Shown: positions 19,011 through 27,867, counted from the first letter of the stretch. The stretch is DNA of 64,000 bases from Ruegeria sp. ANG-R (GCF_000813985.1 NZ_JWLJ01000001.1:62001-126000), one strand, 5' to 3'. Notes: generated by a model from the sequence alone, not told the origin. Numbers and translations: made by a program.

Positions 19011-19199
19011 CACGCATTCAAAGGCGCTGAAGAGACCTTCCGGCAGTCACTGCTGATGTCCGAAGGTGGTGCGATGATCTTTGTCGAGCGCCCAATCGCG
19101 CTGGCGTTCTTGGTCATAGGGGTCGCCGCCACCGCGTTCCGTATTCGTGGAATCCTAAGGGAACGCCGGATCGTAGCGGGAGAGCTGGAAGATGCTTGA
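19011..19199 (+). pseudogene. C-terminal remnant of TctA-type permease
   Basis: The last roughly 60 codons of a tripartite tricarboxylate transporter large permease (TctA) are readable, with GAEETFRQSLLMSEGGAMIF followed by VERPIALAFLVIG, a hydrophobic helix and a basic tail ending at TGA 19197-19199. The segment EE-FRQSLLxS-G-FxxRPIA is what the TctA C-terminus normally looks like. An in-frame TAG at 19008-19010 precedes it and the rest of the about 500-residue permease is missing. It reads into the overlapping start of the lyase remnant, as in a former uptake-plus-catabolism operon. Confidence 0.65.
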
Positions 19200-20297
19200 C
19201 TATGGTATCTACCGGGACTGTTTTTCCAACACCGAAATGCGCGCAATCTGGTCGGAACATGCCACGATTTCGGCCTAGCTCAAGACCGAACAGGTCCTTG
19301 CTGAGCGTCAGCCGAGCCTCGATCTGATCCCGGCCGAGGCTGCGGGGGCGATCCAAGCGGTTTCAATCTGCGATCTGAATCAAGCCGAGTTACAAGCCGA
19401 GATGATGCTTTTTGGCCGCCCAATCATTGGGCTGGTCCGGCAGTTGCGCGGATTGCTGTTGGATTATTATGCGTCCCATGCTCATTTCCGCGCGACAACG
19501 TAGGACATTATGGACACCGCGATGGTCTTGCAGATGAAGCTCGGGCTCAACCATGTCCAAAGCAGTATTACTGCAGTCTTGGCTTTGATCGATGGCTACA
19601 TCGCGGCCTGTCAGGATATGACGATCATGAGCCGCACCAACGGCCAACACGCTGTTCCGATCTACTTGGCATCGAAATTCAAGGTCTGGCGATCCGAGTT
19701 GGAGCTCAGGGTTCCGGCGTTGGATGCAACAGCGGGACGTGGCTTTAATGTTCAGATCAGCGGTCCCGTGGGTGATCTGCGCGGATATGAAAACGGCACA
19801 GGCCAGCAGGTTAAACAGGGGGGTGCAACTTCACTGGGTTCGAACGTGGTCGAACCACATTGGTAGAATGCGCGTGACGGCGTGGCCGACATCGTCATAG
19901 TTTTCGGTGCTCTATGCGGGACGCTTTGCAAAATCGCGCACAATGTCAATCAGCTTTCATCGTCTGACATTGGTGAATTCGCCGAAGTGCGTGAGCCTGG
20001 CAAAGGTGCATCCTCGGCAACGAAACACAGAAGAAATCAACGGGCATCAGAATTCGGTGTGGCGGTTGCTCGCTTGGGGCGCCAACGCGCTGAGCAGATT
20101 GGGGAATAACCCTGCACGAACATAAGCGATCCGGAGGTGTCCGGATTGGAGAGTGGGTCGTTGTGCCCGAGACGTTTCTTCCGACTTAGGGCGCGTTGCA
20201 GTGGTCAGGTCACATGCTGAAGTCGCTGGCCGTGGGTTCCGGCGTGATGCAGAGATTGGTGGCAGGCGGCCCTCACTCGAATGCCTCCCACGCATAG
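19192..20297 (+). pseudogene. Class II fumarase/aspartase-type lyase (PcaB-like), multiply broken
   Basis: A decayed lyase of the fumarase/aspartase/adenylosuccinate-lyase superfamily, most like 3-carboxy-cis,cis-muconate cycloisomerase. From ATG 19192: NTEMRAIWSEHA; then HAHFRATT(stop)DIMDTAMVLQ, where intact relatives have WGATTQDIMDT; then MSRTNGQHAVPI (relatives: RTHGQ-AVPI), FNVQISGPVGDL, NARDGVADI, and SSATKHRRNQRASE in place of the SSxMPHKRNP signature. In-frame stops are at 19276, 19501, 19864 and 20107. The last part (RIGEWVVVPETF, HMLKSLAVGSGVMQRL) continues in another frame to 20297 with a further stop. It cannot make an enzyme. The order of the parts is preserved, so decay was by point changes rather than rearrangement. 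Confidence 0.8.
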
Positions 20298-20356
20298 TCT
20301 CGCCTCCTATGTCGCAGCCGATAACGGATGGTTGTCCTTAAGATGAGAAAAGTAAA

Positions 20357-20405
20357 TTGTCATTATTGACAAATTGGCGCATATCGTTATTTATCAATAA
20401 TGACA
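20357..20405 (+). promoter_or_regulatory. Promoter with two operator-like repeats before tetR
   Basis: TTGTCATTATTGACAA (20357-20372) is a near-perfect palindrome. The same core occurs inverted at 20392-20405 (TATCAATAATGACA), 20 bases away. A -35-like TTGACA (20366-20371) and a -10-like TATTTA (20388-20393), spaced 16 bases, overlap the two copies. This arrangement suggests an autoregulating TetR repressor blocking its own operon. The operator role is inferred. Confidence 0.6.
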
Positions 20406-20420
20406 GCTTATGGGGCCAAT

Positions 20421-21011
20421 ATGCCACGACCTTCGTTGAAAGACCAAAGATCCCAAGAAATTTTGGAGGCGTATCTCACATGTGTGGCGCGGTTCGGGCT
20501 CGACGGTGCAACACAAGAACGGATTGCCGAGGTGGCTGGCGTCAAGCGTCCACTTCTTCGTCACTACCTTGGAAACAAGGACGAAATGGTAGCCGCCTTA
20601 GCGAAATACGTCGTTGCAGGTTTCGCTGAAGCGTTGGAAGGGCTGCGACAGGCCCTGCCAAGCGGAGCAACACCGTCTGACCTTGTGGAAGCACTATTTG
20701 CCGGAGATAGCGGGACTGATCCACGGTTGATGCTGGCCTATCAGGCCTTGGTGACCGCTGTTCCGGATCGTCCGGAGCTTAGACAAGATCTAATGGACAG
20801 CCTCACGGACTTTTTCGATGTGGTCGAGGATATCCTGAGGCGTGCCACCCCCAACGCGCCGGATACCAGCATTCGCGCAGTAACGCAGGGTATGTCCGCG
20901 ATCTTCGTCAGCATGGACGCCCTGTCGCCACTCGACCCGCCCAAAGTCTGGCGAGCGGAATTGAAATTGGCGGCGTCTTTGCTGGCTTCCACACTGGAGG
21001 CAAGCTCATGA
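20421..21011 (+). CDS. TetR-family transcriptional regulator
   Basis: A 196-residue TetR repressor starting MPRPSLKDQRSQEIL. The N-terminal helix-turn-helix is clear: ATQERIAEVAGVKRPLLRHY with GNKDEMVAAL following (about residues 30-60). The C-terminal part is helical and binds an unknown ligand. A start at ATG 20400 is also possible, but it overlaps the second operator-like repeat; GGGG stands 6 bases before the ATG at 20421. Its stop overlaps the start of the next gene (ATGA), so it is the first gene of the oxygenase operon. It presumably represses that operon through the paired repeats in its promoter, released by the oxygenase substrate. The ligand is unknown. Confidence 0.88.
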   Translation: MPRPSLKDQRSQEILEAYLTCVARFGLDGATQERIAEVAGVKRPLLRHYLGNKDEMVAALAKYVVAGFAEALEGLRQALPSGATPSDLVEALFAGDSGTDPRLMLAYQALVTAVPDRPELRQDLMDSLTDFFDVVEDILRRATPNAPDTSIRAVTQGMSAIFVSMDALSPLDPPKVWRAELKLAASLLASTLEASS

Positions 21012-21271
21012 GCCGTGCCAGAACCGCGAACTACATTGCTCTGCCCATCCTGCTGACTGCCGCTGTTTTTGGGTTCTACTGGGTTTGGGGGTTGCTCTTT
21101 ATCTGGTGGATCATTCCGACAATTCTAAATGGGCAGGCCTTTCTGGTCTTCGAGATCAACCGAGACGACGACCCGCTGCTTTACTGGGCCATAGTCTGCC
21201 TCTGGGCTTTGTCGGGATTGATGATGATCGCCGCCAGCCTGTTTCCCCAATACGCCTATCTGCTTGCCTGA
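21008..21271 (+). CDS. Small membrane protein of the Rieske oxygenase operon
   Basis: An 87-residue protein that I do not recognise. It is mostly hydrophobic, with likely helices around residues 10-28, 29-42 and 57-82, separated by a short charged loop (EINRDDDP). The start overlaps the tetR stop (ATGA) and the next gene follows after 9 bases, so it is translationally coupled and part of the operon. Possible roles are an anchor for the soluble oxygenase or a helper in substrate entry, but there is no sequence evidence for either. Confidence 0.75.
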   Translation: MSRARTANYIALPILLTAAVFGFYWVWGLLFIWWIIPTILNGQAFLVFEINRDDDPLLYWAIVCLWALSGLMMIAASLFPQYAYLLA

Positions 21272-21280
21272 GGAACTGAG

Positions 21281-22432
21281 ATGACGAAAATGTACCACCA
21301 TTTGCCGGTCGGGGCCTATACCTCGCAGGACTGGTTCGACCGGGAACAACGCCTGATCTTCTCGCGCACCTGGAGGTTCGCGGGACTGGTTGAGGACATC
21401 GAAGGTCCGGGGCACTACATTTCAGTTCAGGCAGGTTTGAACAACCTGTTCATTGTCATGGGTCGTGACCACCGCCTGCGTGCTTTTCACAATATCTGTC
21501 GCCATCGGGGCACCCAGCTGATCCGGGCGGTCGGCAAGACGCAAAAGGCATTGACCTGCCCGTATCATGACTGGACCTATGACTTGGAAGGTAACCTTAT
21601 CTCGGTCCCTGATGAGACGTCCGAGTTCCCTGACGGTGTCGATAAGTCCTGCTTGGGGCTCAAGCCTGCGAGCGTCGACGTTTGGCGCGGCATGATGTTT
21701 GTGCACCCTGACCCAGACGCGCCAACTTTGGCGGAATGGTTCGGAGAGGTTGATCCTTTGCTCGGTCCGCACAAGCCCGAAGAACTGGTCGAGTACGCCG
21801 AAGGGCGCAATAGTTATGAGATCAAGGCCAACTGGAAGATCGTCGTTGAGAACTACATCGACGTCTACCACCTGAGCCATCTGCATTCGAACACGCTGCA
21901 CATGTATGACCATGCCAAGGCCGAATACGGTTGGAAGGGTCCACACTATCACTTTTGGGAGCCCCCTTCAGCGGAGTACGCCAAAGACCATGAAGCCAAC
22001 CTGCCAATGCCGCGTACGATCCCTGAACCGCATGTCGGCGCATGGGTTCCAATGTTGTTTCCCGGGATCGGGATTGGAGCCAGCGAGGAAAGCTGGAACC
22101 TGTTCATTATCACTCCATTGGCGCCCGATCTGACACGGATCGAGAACCGCACAAAGCTCGCCAACGTATCGGACTGGGCGTTTCAGAAACAACAGTGGAA
22201 AAGCTGGGGCTTCTGGAAGGATTTTGGCGGTGCAAAATACCGAGGGGATGACGCCACTGGCGAAGACGACCCAATGGCATCCGGGGATTTCACGACCGAG
22301 GATATCTATGCTTGCGAACAACAGCAGAAGTCTCTGAAAAGCCCGTATCTTGAAATCGGTCCAGCCAGTGTCGGCGAAAGCCCGATCACCCAGCACCAGA
22401 AGGCTGTGCTTGCGTTCATGCAAGACGATTGA
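21281..22432 (+). CDS. Rieske-type ring-hydroxylating/demethylating oxygenase, alpha subunit
   Basis: A 383-residue Rieske non-haem iron oxygenase. The Rieske [2Fe-2S] ligands are Cys73-x-His75 (CRHRGTQL) and Cys93-x2-His96 (CPYHDWTY). The mononuclear iron site is in NWKIVVENYIDVYHLSHLH, with His197 and His202 and the electron-bridging Asp194. The third carboxylate ligand should lie in the C-terminal half. Length and the paired C-terminal-ferredoxin reductase two genes downstream resemble the glycine-betaine (GbcAB) and carnitine (CntAB) oxygenase systems that cleave N-methylated compounds, but the segment after the iron ligands (HMYDHAKAEYGW) is not one I can match. The substrate is therefore unassigned. 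A small-molecule oxygenase under TetR control suggests an inducible catabolic route. Confidence 0.88.
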   Translation: MTKMYHHLPVGAYTSQDWFDREQRLIFSRTWRFAGLVEDIEGPGHYISVQAGLNNLFIVMGRDHRLRAFHNICRHRGTQLIRAVGKTQKALTCPYHDWTYDLEGNLISVPDETSEFPDGVDKSCLGLKPASVDVWRGMMFVHPDPDAPTLAEWFGEVDPLLGPHKPEELVEYAEGRNSYEIKANWKIVVENYIDVYHLSHLHSNTLHMYDHAKAEYGWKGPHYHFWEPPSAEYAKDHEANLPMPRTIPEPHVGAWVPMLFPGIGIGASEESWNLFIITPLAPDLTRIENRTKLANVSDWAFQKQQWKSWGFWKDFGGAKYRGDDATGEDDPMASGDFTTEDIYACEQQQKSLKSPYLEIGPASVGESPITQHQKAVLAFMQDD

Positions 22433-22450
22433 ACGATGCGGAGACGGATC

Positions 22451-22924
22451 ATGAAACCAGCCCAAGCCACCGTGATCGGTGTTGCAGTCGCCTCGGCTTT
22501 GGTGCTGACGGCGCAGGCGGACGCCCCTGAGGACATCGCGGCGCGCATTCTGCAGGCCCAGGATGAACAGAGCCTGTTGGCCACATGGGGCAATTGGCAC
22601 CCCGAGGCCACGCACCGGGTCGTTCTTAAATACGGGCCGGGTCAGGAGGATGATAGCTTTTCATATCGGATCGCTGATAGCGCCGATGCGGAAGATGCCG
22701 ACCTCACCAAGGCTTTGGAGGGGTACTCGGAAACCGCACGATCTGAGCCTCGGATGACTGCGCGCTCCGAGGCAGACATCCAGTATGTCACTGCGGTGAG
22801 CCAGGTGGACTACGAATGGCAGGGATACGCTGGAAAGATGCGTCAGACCGACGCGTTTGTCTTTGAAACCTACCTGGGTGGAAACGTGATCCGGTCTTTG
22901 ACAACAACTTACGATTACCGATGA
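22451..22924 (+). CDS. Unknown exported protein between oxygenase and reductase genes
   Basis: A 157-residue protein with a cleavable signal peptide: a short basic n-region, hydrophobic core VIGVAVASALVLTA and probable cleavage after QADA. The ATG at 22451 is preferred because GGAG stands 9 bases before it; an in-frame ATG also exists at 22436. The mature part has no Cys and reads as a mixed alpha/beta domain (ATHRVVLKYGPG, VDYEWQGYAGKM, DAFVFETYLGGN), vaguely like an NTF2/SnoaL-type fold. I do not recognise a family. Its place between the two components of a cytoplasmic oxygenase is unusual for a periplasmic protein, and it may bind or deliver the substrate. Confidence 0.75.
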   Translation: MKPAQATVIGVAVASALVLTAQADAPEDIAARILQAQDEQSLLATWGNWHPEATHRVVLKYGPGQEDDSFSYRIADSADAEDADLTKALEGYSETARSEPRMTARSEADIQYVTAVSQVDYEWQGYAGKMRQTDAFVFETYLGGNVIRSLTTTYDYR

Positions 22925-22936
22925 TTGGGCTCGCTG

Positions 22937-23995
22937 ATGCAACGTGATTTTCATCCGCTGACCGTATCCGAAATCCGCAAGGAAATCGGCGGCGCGGCCA
23001 CCAGTGTTATCTTCGACATTCCGTCCTCGATAACAGATTTGTTCCGATGGACGGCCGGGCAACATCTGACGGTCAGGCTTCTGATCGACACAGAGGAGCA
23101 CAGGCGCAGCTACACCATCTCGAACCCGCCCGGGTCCGCGCTGCGTATAACTGTCAAACGCGTTAAAGGCGGGATCGTCTCGAACCACGTGGGTGACACC
23201 CTCAAGGCAGGCGACACGGTCGATGTCATGCCCCCGTTCGGACACTTCGCGCTTCAACCCGGAGCTTTGAAACGCCGGACCCACTATTTCTTTGGCGCAG
23301 GCAGTGGCATCACGCCGCTTTACGCGATGGTCAATGCTGTACTCGCGCACGAGCCGCATTCCTCGGCGCATCTGATCTTCGGGAATTCCAACGCGAACAA
23401 TATCCTTTTCAAGGACGAACTGGAGCAGTTGCAAGCGCAATACCCGCAACGATTCACTGTACGGCATGTATTGTCTCGTCCCGCCATGCTCAGTTGGTTT
23501 ACACCCTGGCGCACCGGTCGGCTGGATAGTGGTACCGTTCAGGAGGCGATCTCCGAAGCACCCCCGGTCGCGCAAGACACCCAGTATTGGATTTGCGGGC
23601 CGGGCAGCATGAACGCAGATATCCGCACTGTACTCAACAACATGGACGTCCCGAATAATCGCATTCACTCAGAGAGTTTCGGCGGTGATGCGGACGACGA
23701 CCTGAGTGTGTCGGGCGTCGCTGCAACGGCCCGGATAGAACTGAACGGAGCATCGACAGACGTTCCGATCAAGGCTGGTCAAACCGTTCTCGAAGCAGTT
23801 CGGTCAGCCGGATTAAACCCACCGTTCAGCTGTCAATCGGGAGTCTGTGGTGCTTGCGTAGCGAGGCTGACAGGCGGGACCGTCCATATGAGGAACCGCA
23901 TGGCACTTGAAGACGCCGACGTATCGAAAGGGCTTATTCTGACCTGCCAGAGTATTGCCACACATAAAAGCATCGCCTTGAGGTTTGAGGACTAA
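22937..23995 (+). CDS. Ferredoxin reductase (FAD/NAD plus C-terminal 2Fe-2S), oxygenase partner
   Basis: A 352-residue electron-transfer flavoprotein passing electrons from NAD(P)H to the Rieske oxygenase. Domains: FAD-binding barrel with RRSYTISNPP (about residues 56-65), NAD-binding domain with FGAGSGITPLYAM and CGPGSMNADI, then a plant-type ferredoxin domain with Cys ligands in CQSGVCGACVARL and a distal LTCQS. The order FAD-NAD-[2Fe-2S] is that of GbcB/CntB/PaaE-type reductases. The ATG at 22937 is used; a TTG upstream is possible. It is the last gene of the tetR operon. Confidence 0.9.
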   Translation: MQRDFHPLTVSEIRKEIGGAATSVIFDIPSSITDLFRWTAGQHLTVRLLIDTEEHRRSYTISNPPGSALRITVKRVKGGIVSNHVGDTLKAGDTVDVMPPFGHFALQPGALKRRTHYFFGAGSGITPLYAMVNAVLAHEPHSSAHLIFGNSNANNILFKDELEQLQAQYPQRFTVRHVLSRPAMLSWFTPWRTGRLDSGTVQEAISEAPPVAQDTQYWICGPGSMNADIRTVLNNMDVPNNRIHSESFGGDADDDLSVSGVAATARIELNGASTDVPIKAGQTVLEAVRSAGLNPPFSCQSGVCGACVARLTGGTVHMRNRMALEDADVSKGLILTCQSIATHKSIALRFED

Positions 23996-24043
23996 CTTTA
24001 GATTCTTGAAAACCTAAGATTAAAGGATGCCGATATGCCTGAA

Positions 24044-24155
24044 CCGTCGGCAGCAGCATCCGGTTGTAGACGGTGTAGGCGGTAACGCCCTTGTCTTCGA
24101 CGCCCTCGGAAAAAGGTGTCTGGCGCAGGCGGCGAGACTGGGACAGCAGACGCAT
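24044..24155 (-). pseudogene. N-terminal remnant of DmdA/GcvT-like protein
   Basis: Thirty-eight codons remain, starting MRLLSQSRRLRQTPFSEGVE and including GVTAYTVYNRMLLPTV. That is the usual beginning of the aminomethyltransferase-like family that contains the DMSP demethylase DmdA. After LPTV the resemblance stops abruptly near 24044, so the rest of the gene (over 300 codons) is missing. The ATG follows the stop codon of the acyl-CoA synthetase remnant by one base, suggesting a former coupled operon. DmdA itself versus another GcvT-like protein cannot be decided from this piece. Confidence 0.6.
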
Positions 24156-24156
24156 C

Positions 24157-25070
24157 TCAAAGGTCCATTGCTTTGGCGCGATCCCGAAGCTGGAACTTCT
24201 GAATCTTACCGGTGGAGGTTTTGGGAAGAGTTTCGAAAACGACGGCTTTGGGGGCCTTGAACCCGGCCAGATGGTTTCGGCAGAAGGCTATGATCTCGTC
24301 AGACGTTGTCTCGGCACCTTCGCGCAGTTCGACAAAGGCGCAAGGGACTTCTGCCCATTTTTCGTGGGGCATCGCAACCACGGCAGCGGCCTGCACGGCA
24401 TGATGGCGGTAGAGTACTGCTTCGACCTCGACCGAAGAGATGTTTTCGCCGCCAGAAATGATGACGTCTTTCAGCCGATCACGTATCTGGATATAGCCGT
24501 TTTCATGTAAGACAGCGCCGTCGCCGGACCAGAACCAACCGTCCTCAAAAGCTTTCGACGTGGCCACGGCGTCCTTGTAATACCCCGCCATCGCAGTGTT
24601 ACCTCGAATGGCGATTTCGCCCTGTGTAACACCATCGCGTGCTACAGGTGCGCCGCTGCTACGGTCGATCACCGTAACCTCTTCGACCATCGGAAAGGCG
24701 ATGCCTTGCTGTGCTTGCAATTCGGCTTGCTCCGCTGGGCTAAGGTGATCCCAATCATCCTGCCAAAGACATTGTGAGATATGGCCGTAGGTCTCAGTCA
24801 GGCCGTAGACCTGCATCACGTCGAGCCCCATCGCGCGAGTTTTTTCCAGCACCGAAGGCGGTGGTGGTGCCTCTGCCGTTAAAACGCGGATTGCAGGATC
24901 GAAGGGGGCCGCGTCGTTCCTAGCTTCGGCCAGCATTTGCAACACGATGGGTGCCGCACCAAAAATGAGTCACCCCATGGCTGCGGATCGCGTCCAGAAT
25001 ACGGTCTGCCGCCGGAACACGGGTAAATACGACAGTTGCGCCAAGCAAGGCCATCAACCACGGGTGTCCT
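24157..25070 (-). pseudogene. C-terminal remnant of acyl-CoA synthetase (AMP-binding), frameshifted
   Basis: The last about 300 codons of an adenylate-forming acyl-CoA ligase. Readable motifs are LDVMQVYGLTETYGH, GEIAIRGNTAMAGYY, FWSGDGAVLHENGYIQIRDR, KDVIISGGENISS and PKTSTGKIQKFQLRD, including the catalytic Lys of the last motif. Upstream, HPWLMALLGATVVFTRVPAA continues in another frame. The shift lies at a run of T near 24964-24968, where removing one T restores VTHFGAAPIVLQML. The first half of the gene is absent. With the adjoining DmdA/GcvT-like remnant this may be what is left of a DMSP-demethylation cluster (DmdB-like ligase), although the ligase type cannot be fixed. Confidence 0.8.
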
Positions 25071-25637
25071 CAGGCCGAAATGGATATCATTGAAGGTCTG
25101 CTTAGCGTTTGAGAGACTAGTCAGCTCACATGTGCGGCAAAAGTCTGCTTTCCGCCGCATGTGCCGATTTCCAAGCCGCTAGGCCGTATGCGCCGCGGTC
25201 GTTTTTGGAAGTGATTAAATCAGCCAACTAGGCCGAGAATCCACTATCAAACCCGCTGAAAGTTGCGTTCTTGGCCTACAAAAGTTGGCTTTCTAACCGG
25301 ACAAGTCGCGATTCATGCCGGACGGAACAATTAAGGGAAATGTGGCGTCCGGTGAATATTTGAATCTGGTGAATTCGTAACTTACTGATTTCATGAAGTA
25401 TTGGATTTCTCGTCCAAAAAGAGATTCGATTTAATCCAAGCAGAAGTTGAATCTTGTTAGTTCAAAGAATTCGGCCAGAAGCCAGTGCTAGAAAAACGGC
25501 CGTTAGGGAAGGGCGCGGCGAACCAACTTCAGGCATCTGGACTACCATCAGAGTTTACCCCGGATTTTTGCAACGGGTTCTATCGGGAAAATCTTGGTAT
25601 TGTGAAGGAAAGAAAGAGGGTCTGCTTTCTATTTGCT
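25071..25637. other. Intergenic, no gene recognised
   Basis: About 570 bases between the broken ligase gene and the regulator. No credible coding region, RNA or strong hairpin is seen. The minus-strand stretch from 25071 to 25160 could include unrecognisable ligase-gene debris. Confidence 0.4.
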
Positions 25638-27068
25638 TCAAACTCTCAGCAAACCCTCTAGCACGCGGACAGCTTTGGAAAGAACCTCTTGGGCAAATCC
25701 CGCATAGCCCAGCAAAAGCGCCTGAGGTTTATTTGGCAAGACGCAGTGTGCGGACAGTGCGCCGACAGAAAGGCCTGAGCGGCGTGCTTGGCTGCTGATG
25801 TCTTGATCGGTGGTTTTCTGGAGTAGGGTGGGCCGAAACGGCAAGCACAAGTGCATACCGGCATCATCTGGTTGGATCTCGAGTAGATCATCGACCACCC
25901 GAAGTTCAGAGATCAAATGAGATTGGCGCTGCGAATAGATGCGGCGCATCCTACGTAGGTGTACCGCAAACTCGCCGCTTTGCATGAATGCTGCCAAAGC
26001 CGGTTGTGGAACAAGCGATGCGCGGGGCCCAACCCGTTCGAGGTAGGCGCGGGCTGTACCAACAAGATGCTTTGGAACGACCAGGTAACCGATCCGCAAT
26101 GCGGTACTGATGAGCTTTGAGAAACTCCCAAGGTACAAAGTGTGCTGCAACCCATCGAGACCGGACAGGGATGGCAAGGGATGTCCTTGATACCGGAACT
26201 CGCTATCGTAGTCGTCTTCAATTATCAGGCTGCCACACTGGGTTGCCCAATCCAGTAGAGAAATTCGGCGTGGCATCGGAAGATTGCGACCTGTCGGATA
26301 ATGTCGAGAGGGTGTAACAATGGCCGCAGCAGATCCGTGTCGAATTCTCGCGGGATCTAACCCGTCGCGATCTATTCGAGTAGGCTGGGCGTGTAACCTA
26401 TTCATTCTCAGGACATCTCGGGTCTTGTGCCAACACGGGTCCTCGATGGTGACCGATTTTCCTTCTCCAATGAATGCGCGAGCGATCATCTCCAGAGATT
26501 CCCATGCGCTAGACGTGATGATGACTTGCTCTGGATCGCAGCTCAGATGCCGCCATGTTGCAAGGTGGTCCGAGATTGCCATGCGCAGGGGATACCAACC
26601 CAATGAATCCGCCCGCGCCAACAAGCCTGGTTCCGGTTTGCGCCACGCTCGGTCAAGGTGCCGCGCCCATTGGGCATGTGGCATGAGTGAAGTGTCGGGC
26701 AGGCCGGTCTGAAAGGGCTGCCAAGCCTTGATCATTGGTTGATCAGAAACGGGTCGAGAGGGCGGCGGTGTGAGATGACTTACGTTTTTGGCGACAAACG
26801 TTCCGCTTCCTCGGCGTGTGATTAGATACCCTTCGCTGATCAGTTGATCGTAAGCGGCTTGAACCGTCGTGCGCGAAACTGACAACTCGGCTGCGAGCAT
26901 CCTGCTGGCTGGGAGCCGCGCACCTGCATATGCGCGAGAAGACACAATGATGCGGCGCAACCCCTCTAGCAATTGCGCCTGCAAGGTTGGCTTTGCTTTC
27001 GGATCAAGCGAAAGAGCGAAGAGTTCTCCACTCAAATTGGTCTGGTATTTTTTATCAATATTGGACAT
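25638..27068 (-). CDS. MocR/PdxR-type regulator (GntR HTH plus aminotransferase-like domain)
   Basis: A 476-residue fusion regulator. The N-terminus is a GntR winged helix (LEGLRRIIVSSRAYAGARLP, SRTTVQAAYDQLISEGYL; about residues 28-95). The C-terminus is a class I aminotransferase-like PLP-binding domain, with NGxG-equivalent loops, the EDDYDSEFRY motif and the PLP lysine in SFSKLIST (Lys318). Such proteins sense PLP or an amino compound. It is divergent from a PPOx-family gene with 60 bases between the starts, the common arrangement for a MocR regulator and its target, so it most likely controls that gene and perhaps itself. Ends about residue 476, usual length. Confidence 0.92.
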   Translation of the reverse strand: MSNIDKKYQTNLSGELFALSLDPKAKPTLQAQLLEGLRRIIVSSRAYAGARLPASRMLAAELSVSRTTVQAAYDQLISEGYLITRRGSGTFVAKNVSHLTPPPSRPVSDQPMIKAWQPFQTGLPDTSLMPHAQWARHLDRAWRKPEPGLLARADSLGWYPLRMAISDHLATWRHLSCDPEQVIITSSAWESLEMIARAFIGEGKSVTIEDPCWHKTRDVLRMNRLHAQPTRIDRDGLDPARIRHGSAAAIVTPSRHYPTGRNLPMPRRISLLDWATQCGSLIIEDDYDSEFRYQGHPLPSLSGLDGLQHTLYLGSFSKLISTALRIGYLVVPKHLVGTARAYLERVGPRASLVPQPALAAFMQSGEFAVHLRRMRRIYSQRQSHLISELRVVDDLLEIQPDDAGMHLCLPFRPTLLQKTTDQDISSQARRSGLSVGALSAHCVLPNKPQALLLGYAGFAQEVLSKAVRVLEGLLRV

Positions 27069-27128
27069 TCACAAGTTACCACTATTGCTTCAATCCAAGC
27101 GGAGCAAGACAAACAATGGACTACGGAC

Positions 27129-27779
27129 ATGACAAACTCGCTCCCCGTCACCGAACGGTCGCGCCTGCGTCGTTCACATGCGCGCGGGCATTTCGACCGC
27201 GAAACCATCAACACCATTCTTGACGCGCAACCTATGTGTAGCGTCGGATATGTCATTGATGGCAAACCTTTCGTGACGCCGACGCTGCAATGGCGTGAGG
27301 GCGATCATGTCTATTGGCATGGCTCATCCGCCAGCCGAGCACTGCGCCAATCGCGCGATGCTGAGGTCTGCCTCAGTGTTGCTATTTTGGACGGCTTCGT
27401 TTTAGCGCGTTCCGGGATGCATCATTCCGTGAATTCACGGTCAGTCACTTTGTTTGGAACTGCCGCCAAGGTGGAAGATCCGGAAGAAAAGCTGCGGAAA
27501 CTGGCCCGTTTCGTGAATGGGTTGTTCCCAGGTCGCTATGAGGGGCTGCGCCCCGATCATGATCAGGATCTGAAAGCTACAATGGTTTTGGGAATGCAGA
27601 TCAGTGAAGGCAGCGCCAAAATCCGCACAGGCGGTCCCAACGATGAAGAGGCGGACTACGCTTTGCCGATATGGGCGGGGGTTATCCCCGTCCGAACTGA
27701 AGTTGGTGCGCCAATCCCGGACGAGCGAAATCTGCCTCAGGTCATGGTGCCCGAGCATGTAAACACCTTCAAATACTGA
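27129..27779 (+). CDS. Pyridoxamine 5'-phosphate oxidase-like flavin-binding protein
   Basis: A 216-residue split-barrel protein of the PPOx/NimA-like group. Starts MTNSLPVTERSRLRR and shows the family core: TINTILDAQPMCSVGYVIDG, TPTLQWREGDHVYWHGSSAS, then SVTLFGTAAKVEDPEEK. These proteins bind FMN or a related cofactor; true PNP oxidase activity is doubtful because the PLP-binding C-terminus of PdxH is not seen. It is divergently transcribed from the MocR/PdxR-type regulator and 88 bases before the RidA-family gene. The trio suggests handling of PLP-related or reactive amino compounds, by inference. No strong ribosome site precedes the chosen ATG. Confidence 0.85.
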   Translation: MTNSLPVTERSRLRRSHARGHFDRETINTILDAQPMCSVGYVIDGKPFVTPTLQWREGDHVYWHGSSASRALRQSRDAEVCLSVAILDGFVLARSGMHHSVNSRSVTLFGTAAKVEDPEEKLRKLARFVNGLFPGRYEGLRPDHDQDLKATMVLGMQISEGSAKIRTGGPNDEEADYALPIWAGVIPVRTEVGAPIPDERNLPQVMVPEHVNTFKY

Positions 27780-27867
27780 CTTTTGGCAGTATTTGTAAGG
27801 AGGGTTGAAGCCGCCGACGTCTTCGCGAAATACAGCTTACTGAGGCGGTAAGGAACAGGAGTTTGTT

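Noticed and set aside
22661-23668. A 335-codon minus-strand open frame over the reductase gene
   Set aside because: The plus strand carries intact FAD, NAD and ferredoxin motifs; the other strand has none.
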